64,000 nt of DNA from Thermoguttaceae bacterium (GTDB lineage Bacteria; Planctomycetota; Planctomycetia; Pirellulales; Thermoguttaceae). Positions 23,549 through 32,295 of the stretch are shown here, one piece after another. The notes below the pieces were generated by a model that was given only the letters and a program-made list of their open reading frames with translations, did no database searches and had not been told where the DNA came from. Position 1 is the stretch's first letter, and the number at the start of each line of letters is the position of its first letter. The DNA lies in the NCBI GenBank assembly GCA_017408405.1, contig JAFQUP010000216.1:1-64000 (forward strand). The letters are read 5' to 3'. The position numbers and the translations under genes are program-made.

Positions 23549-24118
23549 GTGGTCAGTATCAATACCAGCGAATTCCGCAAAGGTTTGAAAGTCCAGCTTG
23601 AAGGCGATCCCTTCATCATGATCGAATGTCAGTTCGTGAAACCCGGAAAAGGTCAGGCACTCTATAAATGCAAACTTCGCAACCTGCTTCGCGGTACTGT
23701 GTTGGAACGTACCTGGAAGAGCGGCGACTCCATTGAGTCGGCTGATATTGCGGAAATTCAGGCCCAGTATCTCTATCGAAACGGTGAAAACTATGTTTTC
23801 ATGTGCACTGAGACCTATGAGCAATACGAACTCTCCGCGACTCTGGTGGATGAAAACTGGAAGTATCTGAAAGAAGAAATGAAATGCGACATTATGCTCT
23901 ATAATGACAATCCGATCGGGATTACTCCTCCGAACCATGTCGTTCTGGAAGTTATTCAGGCGGATCCGGCTGTTCGTGGAAATACTGCTACCAATGTCAC
24001 AAAATACGCCAAAGTTGACACCGGGGCGGAATTTATTGTCCCCAATTTCATTGAAGAGGGAGACCGCATCCGTATTGATACTCGTACTGGCGAATATCTT
24101 GAACGCGTGAAGGAGTGA
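23549..24118 (+). CDS. efp: translation elongation factor P
   Basis: 189 residues, starting at a GTG preceded by AGGAAGGA at good spacing. All three EF-P domains are present. The domain-I loop reads KPGKGQA with Lys34, the residue beta-lysylated by EpmA/EpmB in Escherichia coli. EF-P relieves ribosome stalling at polyproline stretches in the cytoplasm. The divergent neighbour is epmB, so this EF-P is probably of the lysylated type; epmA is not in this window. The C-terminal RIDTRTGEYLERV is typical. Confidence 0.97.
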   Translation: MVSINTSEFRKGLKVQLEGDPFIMIECQFVKPGKGQALYKCKLRNLLRGTVLERTWKSGDSIESADIAEIQAQYLYRNGENYVFMCTETYEQYELSATLVDENWKYLKEEMKCDIMLYNDNPIGITPPNHVVLEVIQADPAVRGNTATNVTKYAKVDTGAEFIVPNFIEEGDRIRIDTRTGEYLERVKE

Positions 24119-24143
24119 TTTCTCCGTTCCATTTCCATAATCG

Positions 24144-24172
24144 CCCCCTCTCGAACCAATGTCTGGAGGGGG
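24144..24172. terminator. GC-rich hairpin between convergent efp and kinase genes
   Basis: CCCCCTC and GAGGGGG arms around a 15-nt loop. No clear T-tract, so the terminator call is moderate. Confidence 0.45.
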
Positions 24173-24222
24173 AGCGTTGATGAATGCTCGGATGGATATT
24201 TTCCTTAATGTTCAAAGTGAAG

Positions 24223-26766
24223 TCATTCAACTTTTCCGCGTTCTTCAAAAGATATGTCCGTTTCTTTTTCATCAAATGTTTCTGCTCTGGTTTCGCCCCA
24301 GAGATCATCCAGAGTCTTTGCGGAGATTTCATTTGAACTTTGATTTGGTTTGAGTTCTTTTTCTGAATTTCTTTGATTTTTCTTTCGTTTCAAGCGCGTT
24401 GTTTCTGATAAAACGTTTTTCTTGGGAGATTCAGTCGGATTTTCGCTCTGTTTTTCATGGTTCTCCTCTTTTTCAGACGGTTCATGAGGGATTTCCTGGA
24501 GGATTTCATTCAGTATATCAGGTTCAAGAGTTTCGTAAAGATCAAGCGCGGCCCGACGCAAACGTTTCCCTTTTTCTACGACATCTGGATCGTCTGATTC
24601 CAGATAAACCTGAATCCGTTCAACAATTTGCCGTAATGTTTTACGTCTTTCGGCAGTTTCCGCGTATAGAACACGGCGAATCTGATGAATTTGTCGTTTG
24701 GCAATTTCGAGATATTGGAATTGCTTTACCAAGTCTTTTTGAGATATTTCTGAATTTTTTTCCTGCATATCCTGGACTGCCAGGTAGTAGGTAACAAAAT
24801 CTTCCAGTCGGTGCAGAGTTTCTTCCGGTTTGGCCTGAAGTTGCTGCATGACGGCAAAATAGTCACGTTCGATCGGTGAAAGTGATTGAAAATGTGGTAT
24901 TCGAGTATTCACAAGAAGTTTTTTTTCCAAACGTTTCAGGTCAATTTCAGACTGTAACTCCCTGATTTGAGGTGCTCTTGGATCGGTGGAGTAAAACGTT
25001 AGAAACATTTCAACATTTCTGCTTAAACGATCTCCGATAAAATTCTTTTCTTCTTTTGAGGCTGCCAAAATTTCCGCATAAAGAATGTCTGCTTCCGGCG
25101 GTAACCCCCAGAAATGAATCATCTTCACCACCGCGAAAATGCTGACAGCAAAACAAAAAAACACAATTAGCGCGGAAGCAAACTGTGAATCCCGCCATTT
25201 TTTTCTTTCGGCAGGAATCGCCAGGCCTTTTTCTTCCCGAAAGTAACTTCGCGGGTTTTCCCGAGGCAACACAGAAGGAAAATCAACTGTAGAATGTCCA
25301 GTTTCAGGGAGGCGGCTGGCTCTATTGGATTGAATGTTCCGCGTACCTGCGGTTGGAGCAGGGCTTTCAGCATTGGTTTTCAAGGCATTCGCGGAATCCG
25401 CGTGGTCCTTTTCTTTCAATAAATCCTCTGGAAGATTTTCCTCATCAAAAGACTCAAACCAAATTATTTCAGATTCACTTTCCGAATGACGGTTTTGATT
25501 TTTCGTTCCTTCTCCAACGGATGCCTCCTTGCCTGAAAGAGACAAGCTGGAAATCAAATTATTTTCAGATTCAAGCAATTGTTCTTTGGGAGAGGCCATG
25601 AGTGAATCTGATTTCAGTTCCGATTTTTCACTCGCGTTCAAACGAAAGGAGTCTGAACCAGGAGAGTCTGTTTCTGAAACATGGACATAAGATTCTTCCG
25701 CGGCATAAATGAGTGAATCCCCTGAAAAAAAAGGATCTGTTTTCATATTCGCGTCTGAAGAAACGGGAGAGGTCTGCGGGGTGGCGTCTTCGTCTTTTGG
25801 TTTGAGGGGGATTTCCTTGGCTTTCGCCTTTTTTTCTCTTAATTTCTTTTGAAGAACCTCTGTTGAAAGCGGCACGACAACAGACTGTCCACTTCCTGTC
25901 TGATTGCCAGAAATATCTTTGGAAATTAAGGCCTCATTTCCCATTTCATTCCGAACTGCCTCGAGAATTCTGGAAATAAAATAAGCGTTTTTCGGACGGC
26001 GCGTTGGATTTTTTTCCAACATTTTCCCAATCAGATCGTCAAATTCCTGAGGAATATCTACCCCGCGCTGACTTGGATGAAGCGCGTGCATGGTAGCGTG
26101 CTGATGAATGATTTGCGGAAGTGTCGTCGCGGAAAACGGTGGTTTTCCTGTCAGGAGCGCAATTAGGACCGCCCCAAAACTGAAAAGATCTGTTGATGTT
26201 GAGATTGGCTCAGAAAGAGCCTGTTCTGGCGCCATATAGTTCAAAGTACCAATGACATTTCCAGCGGTTGTTAACGGCATTGCCCCAAAAAGTGAAGCAA
26301 TTCCAAAATCTGTCAGCTTAATTGTCCCGTCTGACGCTAAAAGCAGATTGGCGGGTTTTAAGTCACGATGAATGATTCCATGCGCGTGCGCGCAATGGAG
26401 AGCGGAAGCGATTTGAATTGCCATTGCGAGTGTTTCCTGCCAGGTAAAACGTCTTCCGGAAGCAATTTCTTCTTCCAGAGAATGACCTCCTGCCAATTCC
26501 ATCGCGTAATAGTACTTTTCCTCTTCCTGACCATATCCCAGGAGTCGCACAATATTGGGATGACGAAGCTGACGAAGCGCGTCTATTTCCTGGTCAAAAC
26601 GTTTTTTGAAATTTGAATCGTCCGCAAGTGGTTCGGCAAGAACCTTAACGGCCACAGCTTGTCCGGTCTTCCAGTGAGTCGCACGAAAAACCGTCCCCAT
26701 TCCGCCGCGTCCAATACGCGCGGTAACATCGAAAGGCCCAAAATGATCAGGAAGCGGTACTGCCAT
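24223..26766 (-). CDS. transmembrane Ser/Thr protein kinase (Hanks type)
   Basis: 847 residues. The kinase domain spans about 10-275: glycine loop IGRGGMGTVF (18-27), ATP-binding Lys41, catalytic HRDLKPAN (133-140, Asp135), DFG 153-155, and GTLNYMAPEQ in the activation segment. A Ser/Glu-rich linker follows (about 285-530), then one membrane helix near 535-555 (SALIVFFCFAVSIFAVV). An extracytoplasmic helical domain ends in a Lys/Glu-rich tail. Kinases of this type are numerous in planctomycetes and sense unknown signals. Its ribosome-binding site (TGAGG) overlaps the stop codon of the SecA-like gene 8 nt upstream, so the two are translationally coupled. Confidence 0.92.
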   Translation of the reverse strand: MAVPLPDHFGPFDVTARIGRGGMGTVFRATHWKTGQAVAVKVLAEPLADDSNFKKRFDQEIDALRQLRHPNIVRLLGYGQEEEKYYYAMELAGGHSLEEEIASGRRFTWQETLAMAIQIASALHCAHAHGIIHRDLKPANLLLASDGTIKLTDFGIASLFGAMPLTTAGNVIGTLNYMAPEQALSEPISTSTDLFSFGAVLIALLTGKPPFSATTLPQIIHQHATMHALHPSQRGVDIPQEFDDLIGKMLEKNPTRRPKNAYFISRILEAVRNEMGNEALISKDISGNQTGSGQSVVVPLSTEVLQKKLREKKAKAKEIPLKPKDEDATPQTSPVSSDANMKTDPFFSGDSLIYAAEESYVHVSETDSPGSDSFRLNASEKSELKSDSLMASPKEQLLESENNLISSLSLSGKEASVGEGTKNQNRHSESESEIIWFESFDEENLPEDLLKEKDHADSANALKTNAESPAPTAGTRNIQSNRASRLPETGHSTVDFPSVLPRENPRSYFREEKGLAIPAERKKWRDSQFASALIVFFCFAVSIFAVVKMIHFWGLPPEADILYAEILAASKEEKNFIGDRLSRNVEMFLTFYSTDPRAPQIRELQSEIDLKRLEKKLLVNTRIPHFQSLSPIERDYFAVMQQLQAKPEETLHRLEDFVTYYLAVQDMQEKNSEISQKDLVKQFQYLEIAKRQIHQIRRVLYAETAERRKTLRQIVERIQVYLESDDPDVVEKGKRLRRAALDLYETLEPDILNEILQEIPHEPSEKEENHEKQSENPTESPKKNVLSETTRLKRKKNQRNSEKELKPNQSSNEISAKTLDDLWGETRAETFDEKETDISFEERGKVE

Positions 26767-26774
26767 TTTTTACC

Positions 26775-28736
26775 TCAGTTCGTTGAATCAAGATACGGAT
26801 CCTGTCCCATTTCACGCTGCATTTTTTTACGCTGTTTTTCGAAGTACATCAAGGCTTTTCGCTGGCGAAAATGTTTCTTTTCAACCTTTTTTTGTGCTTT
26901 AACAAAAAGCCTTTCTGTTGAATCGAAGCGTTTTTCTGTTTCTTCTCCTTTATTTTTCAGGCGTTTGGCTCTCTTGGGACCAAAACCGGTCAAAAGCAGC
27001 TCATCATCCAGCGAAAGATACTGGCGGTAAGAGCCAGGATCCCCCTGACGTCCGCATCGGCCAATAAGCTGACGGTCAATTCGCGCGGATTCATGCATCT
27101 CGGTGCAGATAACGTGGAGTCCTCCCAGCTCTTCCACTCCTTCCCCAAGCCGAATATCTGTTCCTCGGCCTGCCATATTCGTGGACACGGTAACTTTTCC
27201 GAGCTGACCTGCTTTTGCCACGATTTCCGCCTCTTCTTCCACATGATAAGCGTTTAGGATTTGGTACTCAATGTTCTTCTCATCCAGGAGACGTGCCAGA
27301 ATGAGTGATTTATCAATGGAACGGGTACCAATCAAAACCGGACGCCCTACGGAATTCAAATCCGCGATCTCATTCACGATAGCTCGATATTTGGCGTCTG
27401 AATTTCCGTAAACTTCTGTTGGAAGCTGAATTCGCCGAGGCGGGCGATTGGTAGGGATTGGCACAAAATTGCATTGATAAATTTTCTTTAGCTCTTTTCG
27501 GCTTGCGGCAGCCGTTCCCGTCATTCCGGCAACATTCTCAAACCGAAGGAAAAAATCCTGAATCGTAATTCGCGCGGCCTGACCAGTCGCGACAGTGACT
27601 TCCAGTCCCTCTTTTGCTTCGATTGCCTGATGAATTCCGTCACGCCATTTGCGTCCCTCTGAAAGACGCCCGGTAAATTCATCCACGATCACGATTTCTC
27701 CGTCACGAACAACGTATTGACGCTCAAGATGAAATTCTCTCTGAACTTTGATCGCTCGTTCTGAAAAAGTATAGAGATCAAACATTCCGACAGAATCAAG
27801 AATTGGAGGTTTCTCGATATTGCGAACCTTGGAACGGCCTTTTCGCGTTAATTCCACGGACTTCTTGTCTTCATCCCACTCGTAATCTTCATCTTCAATG
27901 AAATCTCCAGCGTGTTCCGCGCACCAACAGTAAGTCGCGACCTGAATTTTTTCTGCCTCTCCCGGGATGGCGCTGATGATTAAAGGCGTTCGCGCTTCAT
28001 CAATTAAAATACTGTCGGCTTCGTCGACAAGGGCAAAAAAAGGATCACGCTGAACCGGTTTGTCACCGCCTCCACGTCCAACTCCCTGATTAAGCATGGC
28101 TCCGATCAGGTCGTTTTGGCCTTCTTTGATTTTTCTCAAAAGAAGACGATCTCGTAAAAAATCAAAACCAAATTCGTTTGCTGTTCCATACGTAATGTCG
28201 CACGCGTACGCTTTGGCTCGTTCCGGTGTCTGCATTTGGGACTGAATGACACCGATATTCATGCCAACCGCTTGGTAGACCGGCCTCATTAAATCCGCGT
28301 CACGTTTCGCGAGATAGTCATTAACCGTCGCCAGCAAAGCTCCGCGCCCTGCCAGGGCGTAAAGAAACATCGGGGCAGTTGCGGTAAGGGTCTTTCCTTC
28401 TCCTGTCTGCATCTCAACGATCGAACGATGAAAAATCGCAATTCCGCCAAGAAGCTGAACATCGTAATGTCTCATTCCAAGCGTTCTGCGTCCAGCTTCA
28501 CGTACCAGCGCGAATGCTTCTGGAAGAATTCGTCCCAATGGTTCGCCGCTGCGTGCCCGATGACGTAAAGAAAGTCCTTCTTTTCGGATTTGCCCATCAG
28601 AAAGTTCTTTCAGTTTCGGTTCCATGGCTTCGATTACCGGAAGAAGCTGGTACCAGCGCGCCAGTTTTCCCTGGGTCGTGACGATATCTACCGATCCGCG
28701 AATTTTTCCAAGTGCTCCTGTCGTTACTCCCTGCAT
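26775..28736 (-). CDS. short SecA-like preprotein translocase ATPase
   Basis: 653 residues against roughly 800-900 for a full SecA. The DEAD motor is complete: TGEGKT Walker A (111-116), LVDEADSILIDEARTPLIIS (motif II), the FENVAGMTGTA strand, TNMAGRGTDI and QLIGRCGRQGDPGS in the second RecA domain. A preprotein-crosslinking domain is present but short. The sequence ends in the helical scaffold, so the helical wing, two-helix finger and C-terminal zinc tail are missing. It may be an accessory SecA2-like protein or the lineage's shortened SecA. Starts with a GGAGAC ribosome-binding site; co-transcribed with the downstream kinase. Confidence 0.88.
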   Translation of the reverse strand: MQGVTTGALGKIRGSVDIVTTQGKLARWYQLLPVIEAMEPKLKELSDGQIRKEGLSLRHRARSGEPLGRILPEAFALVREAGRRTLGMRHYDVQLLGGIAIFHRSIVEMQTGEGKTLTATAPMFLYALAGRGALLATVNDYLAKRDADLMRPVYQAVGMNIGVIQSQMQTPERAKAYACDITYGTANEFGFDFLRDRLLLRKIKEGQNDLIGAMLNQGVGRGGGDKPVQRDPFFALVDEADSILIDEARTPLIISAIPGEAEKIQVATYCWCAEHAGDFIEDEDYEWDEDKKSVELTRKGRSKVRNIEKPPILDSVGMFDLYTFSERAIKVQREFHLERQYVVRDGEIVIVDEFTGRLSEGRKWRDGIHQAIEAKEGLEVTVATGQAARITIQDFFLRFENVAGMTGTAAASRKELKKIYQCNFVPIPTNRPPRRIQLPTEVYGNSDAKYRAIVNEIADLNSVGRPVLIGTRSIDKSLILARLLDEKNIEYQILNAYHVEEEAEIVAKAGQLGKVTVSTNMAGRGTDIRLGEGVEELGGLHVICTEMHESARIDRQLIGRCGRQGDPGSYRQYLSLDDELLLTGFGPKRAKRLKNKGEETEKRFDSTERLFVKAQKKVEKKHFRQRKALMYFEKQRKKMQREMGQDPYLDSTN

Positions 28737-28834
28737 TTTGTCTCCATAAATTTTGCGAACGTCCTGATTCGCGTTTTGAGGCTTTGAACTTTTCTAAATT
28801 TTCCTATTTACGAATGATCTGACTTTTCGGTATG

Positions 28835-31800
28835 CTATTGGGGGAATTTAACCGTTCCAATCAGATACTTTTCTTTTTCATCGGCAGAATCCGGGTCTAA
28901 TTTGAGCTGGAAAGTCAACGATTCCCGCTTCTGGTTCTTTCGCGCGAAGTTCGTGAAGACATCCGCCTGGATGGTGACGGCTCCGAGGATCTTCGCGGAC
29001 GATGAAGAGTAAAAATGCGCCAGAATTTCGTATTTTCCTTTAGGCGCGCGCCGGATCTGGTACTCCTCCGGTCCGTACCCGCTCGTAAAATCTGAACTGA
29101 GGTGCCCGCCGTTTTCAGAATCCTGATGCGAGTATCCCACTTTCTCGCCGCTCGGTTCCGTCACCCAGAGGTCGATGTCCGTGTCGTTTCCCGACCACGT
29201 CATCACGATGCGGATATCCAGATCGACCGGCCCGATCAGTTTGTCATTCAGCGGGATCTCCGTCACTCCGGCTTTTCGCGCGATCGGGATCAGAGCGTTC
29301 GCTTCTTCCAGACCGAAAAGCTCGATTTCCGGGAATCGGCCTTCCCAGTCCTCAAAATCACGTCCGTAGATCAGCGTGCCGTAGTGTTTGAGGGCTTCCG
29401 CGTAGTCTGACTTCGCGTTTTCCGGATGCTTTTCCGCACGCCGGGTCAGCGCGATGGCCAGATCGCGGTAGGACTGCGGTTCTTCCGGCCGGATCTCAAG
29501 GACTTTTTGGAAGACCGGGACCGCATCCTCCGGATTTTCGTACTGGAGAAGACGATTCCCAAGAACGCGCAGAAGTTCCTGATTCTCCAGCTCCATTTCT
29601 GCAAGATTGGAGAGGACCCGGAGTGCCAGTTTTGCGTTCTTTCGCTCCCGGAAAAATTCCGCACATTCAAGGAAAAACGCCGGCGACTGCGCGAATTCAC
29701 CGCGCAGCGAGAGGTATGCCGCGTACGGATCCTGCGCCTCGGTCATTTTTTTCAGGTACGGAGATCCGGGATCCCAAGGCTGAAGCTCGATCGCGGCCGT
29801 CCGCGGTTCCTCCGAGTCCGAAGACGCTCCGTTTTCCGGGGCCGCCATTGCCGGTGCGAGAACGGCATCCTGTACCGGAGCGGCTGCCGCGGCATCTGCG
29901 AGGACCTCTTCTTCTGCCATTTCGCTTGCCACTTCATCTGCGGCTTCTTCCTCAAGATCTTCGTCTGCCGCTGGAAGGGCCCCCCCTTCGTGCACCTGAT
30001 CCAAAGCATGTCCGCCGGCAGCTTCACACACCCGATCATGAGCGCGTCCGCCGGCTCGAAGGTCCTCTTCGTTCTCTTCTTTTTTGAACCATTTGAGGAA
30101 CTTCTGAAGCTGGAAATTCTTTCCACGCCATTCCTGGTACTCGCTCCAGAGGTCCTCAAGATACTCGATCCGGTCTGCTTTACGTTCTTCAAACGACTGA
30201 CGGATCTCATCGTTCTGAAGTGCGCGGATGCGGAAGAATTCCTGACGCATTTCGGTCAGGGCTTCCGGCGGCGCGATGTCGTGCCGGAGGTACTGATCGA
30301 GCGATTCCAGCACGATGAGCGACGTTTCGGGCGTCGCGAGCGAAAATTCGTGCCCCAGATCCTTTACCGCCTCCCGATCAACGCCGGGCATCAGGAGAAG
30401 CGATTCCAGTTTACGCTGGGCAAAGAGCGTCCGGAGCGACTCACCGGCGGGTGCGTTTTCGCAGGAAACGGCGGTTCGGATGCCTTCACCGGCCTGGATC
30501 TCCACATTTGCGGAACGAGTCCGGCCTACCAAAAGGAAAGACGCACCATTTTCTGCATTTGCCGCGGCAATTCCAGGAATCATGAATTTCGGGAAGATCT
30601 CGCCGTCAGAGACCTGGACTGGACGCGGAGCAGCTCCTTCGAGCGTCTGCATGACTTGCCGGACCGCCTGATCCGTCGGGATCTTTTCCAGATTCACGAA
30701 CCTGCCGGCATGATTCTGCGCAAGCCGTTTCAGCGTCACGGCATCCAACGCGTTTCCAGACGCAAACGTGAAGAGCCGTCCCGGAAGTTCCGCGTTCTCC
30801 GATTCATGCCAGTTCGCGAAACCATCCGAGAAAAGGAACGAAACGGAATCCATTCCTTCCGGCGCAAATTTCGCAAGCTGCGAGAAGTTCGTCGCACCGT
30901 CGCACGGCAGGGACGTGAGCGTTTTTTCAAGCTCCGCCGCCTTCACCGTCCGGATCTCTTCCGGCTCAATGGAATTCCGGACCGGGACCAGACGCACTGC
31001 GTCGATCTTCGTTTCCTGAAGCCACGCCTGAAGAAACGCGAGTTCCTTTTTCTGCGATCCCGCGAACCCCGTCGTTGACCGGGAACCGGAGCAGTCCCAG
31101 AAGACCGTCACGGACTTCGGAAGCGGGGCTGGTGTGCCTGACGCGGCGTCTGCGGGATCTGCAGCATCTTTTCCTGCAGAAATTTCCGGAGTTTTGGGAG
31201 CGTCCGTCATCGCGGCCGCGTAGTACGTGAAACCGTCCGCCGACTTTTCCGTCCAGATCTCGGGACCAGCGAGCGGGACAGCGAGAACGATCTCCTGCTG
31301 AGTCTGAAAATTTAGCGCATCCGCGTCGCCGAGCAGACTGCCTTCCCATGGCTCGAAAGTCAGCTCGCTGATCTCTCCCGCGAGTTTTCTGGGTGCGTAT
31401 TTTTGAACGAGTTCTTCCGAAAGAGCAGCGTCCTGATCCGCTTTTTCCATCACTTCGGGGCTTTCCGGCAAAAAAGACCGCCAGATGAATTCAAAATATT
31501 TTGCCGGTTTTTTCAGAGTCAGCGGGAGACGCCAGATCCCCTCGCCGGGCTTTTCGCCAGGTTCCAGGACGGAAACGAATTCGATCCGGATCGTGCGATC
31601 TTCAAAAGCCGGGACCGGATAAATGCGCGTCTTGAACTGATTTCCGCGCTGAACTTCGACCAGAGCCGGGTCCACGTTCCGCCGGATCTCGGACTCGAGC
31701 GCAACGCGGGCCTTTTCTTTCGTGACGGCCGACGCATCGACCATGACGCCGTTGATGTCGAGCGCGTAACCGGAGACCGTCACCCCTTCCGGAAGCGGAA

Positions 31801-32146
31801 ATTCCAGCGTCTCCTCCATGTCCGTATCGTTCGGATTCTTGAACGTGATCGTCGTGACCGTACGGCAGATTCGCCCGCGATGTTCGACGCGGACCGAGTA
31901 TTCCTTGATCTGGATCGGTTCCTGTGGACCAGAGGGTACGATGACGCCGGGGTCGATGACCTCCCCATGGCTGCGTGTTGGTTTGGCAGGGCGCGGAGCC
32001 GGTTCTGGAATGATTTCCGCGGTCGGAACTTCAACGGGATCCAATGGGGCACGATCCGGAGTTTGTGCCGAAAGACCCGTGGGGAAAAAATACCCAATTG
32101 CCGTGAATACCAGCAAAAAAACGGGGAAATAGAAAAAAAGTCTCAT
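28835..32146 (-). CDS. exported VIT-VWA-TPR protein with C-terminal DUF2135/YfaP-like domain
   Basis: 1103 residues from the ATG at 32146, chosen for its AGGAGG ribosome-binding site and a signal peptide ending near GLSAQ. Domains in order: VIT (vault/inter-alpha-trypsin) at about 80-205, von Willebrand A with MIDAS DCSGS (Asp351, Ser353, Ser355), a helical part with an acidic Ala/Glu-rich linker, TPR-like repeats (roughly 830-930), and a C-terminal beta domain with MTWSGNDTDIDLWVTEPSGE as in DUF2135/YfaP. Probably a surface or periplasmic metal-dependent adhesion or scaffold protein. The gene is strikingly GC-rich compared with flanking genes, as is the one upstream. Confidence 0.85.
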   Translation of the reverse strand: MRLFFYFPVFLLVFTAIGYFFPTGLSAQTPDRAPLDPVEVPTAEIIPEPAPRPAKPTRSHGEVIDPGVIVPSGPQEPIQIKEYSVRVEHRGRICRTVTTITFKNPNDTDMEETLEFPLPEGVTVSGYALDINGVMVDASAVTKEKARVALESEIRRNVDPALVEVQRGNQFKTRIYPVPAFEDRTIRIEFVSVLEPGEKPGEGIWRLPLTLKKPAKYFEFIWRSFLPESPEVMEKADQDAALSEELVQKYAPRKLAGEISELTFEPWEGSLLGDADALNFQTQQEIVLAVPLAGPEIWTEKSADGFTYYAAAMTDAPKTPEISAGKDAADPADAASGTPAPLPKSVTVFWDCSGSRSTTGFAGSQKKELAFLQAWLQETKIDAVRLVPVRNSIEPEEIRTVKAAELEKTLTSLPCDGATNFSQLAKFAPEGMDSVSFLFSDGFANWHESENAELPGRLFTFASGNALDAVTLKRLAQNHAGRFVNLEKIPTDQAVRQVMQTLEGAAPRPVQVSDGEIFPKFMIPGIAAANAENGASFLLVGRTRSANVEIQAGEGIRTAVSCENAPAGESLRTLFAQRKLESLLLMPGVDREAVKDLGHEFSLATPETSLIVLESLDQYLRHDIAPPEALTEMRQEFFRIRALQNDEIRQSFEERKADRIEYLEDLWSEYQEWRGKNFQLQKFLKWFKKEENEEDLRAGGRAHDRVCEAAGGHALDQVHEGGALPAADEDLEEEAADEVASEMAEEEVLADAAAAAPVQDAVLAPAMAAPENGASSDSEEPRTAAIELQPWDPGSPYLKKMTEAQDPYAAYLSLRGEFAQSPAFFLECAEFFRERKNAKLALRVLSNLAEMELENQELLRVLGNRLLQYENPEDAVPVFQKVLEIRPEEPQSYRDLAIALTRRAEKHPENAKSDYAEALKHYGTLIYGRDFEDWEGRFPEIELFGLEEANALIPIARKAGVTEIPLNDKLIGPVDLDIRIVMTWSGNDTDIDLWVTEPSGEKVGYSHQDSENGGHLSSDFTSGYGPEEYQIRRAPKGKYEILAHFYSSSSAKILGAVTIQADVFTNFARKNQKRESLTFQLKLDPDSADEKEKYLIGTVKFPQ

Positions 32147-32295
32147 CGAAAACCTCCTGGAGGATGATCCGTAAATGCGTTTGGCAAAATTTTCAACACA
32201 CGGATGAAAATCTGGGATCGGGAAAATTTGAATGTGCATGGGGAAAGGTCTTCCGGACCGAATGCGTCGGCCCGGAAATTTTCAGTTCCCTTCAT

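Noticed and set aside
29426..31078. Plus-strand open frame of 550 codons
   Set aside because: Antisense shadow of the VIT-VWA-TPR gene, produced by high GC at third codon positions; Arg/Phe-rich and without a ribosome-binding site.
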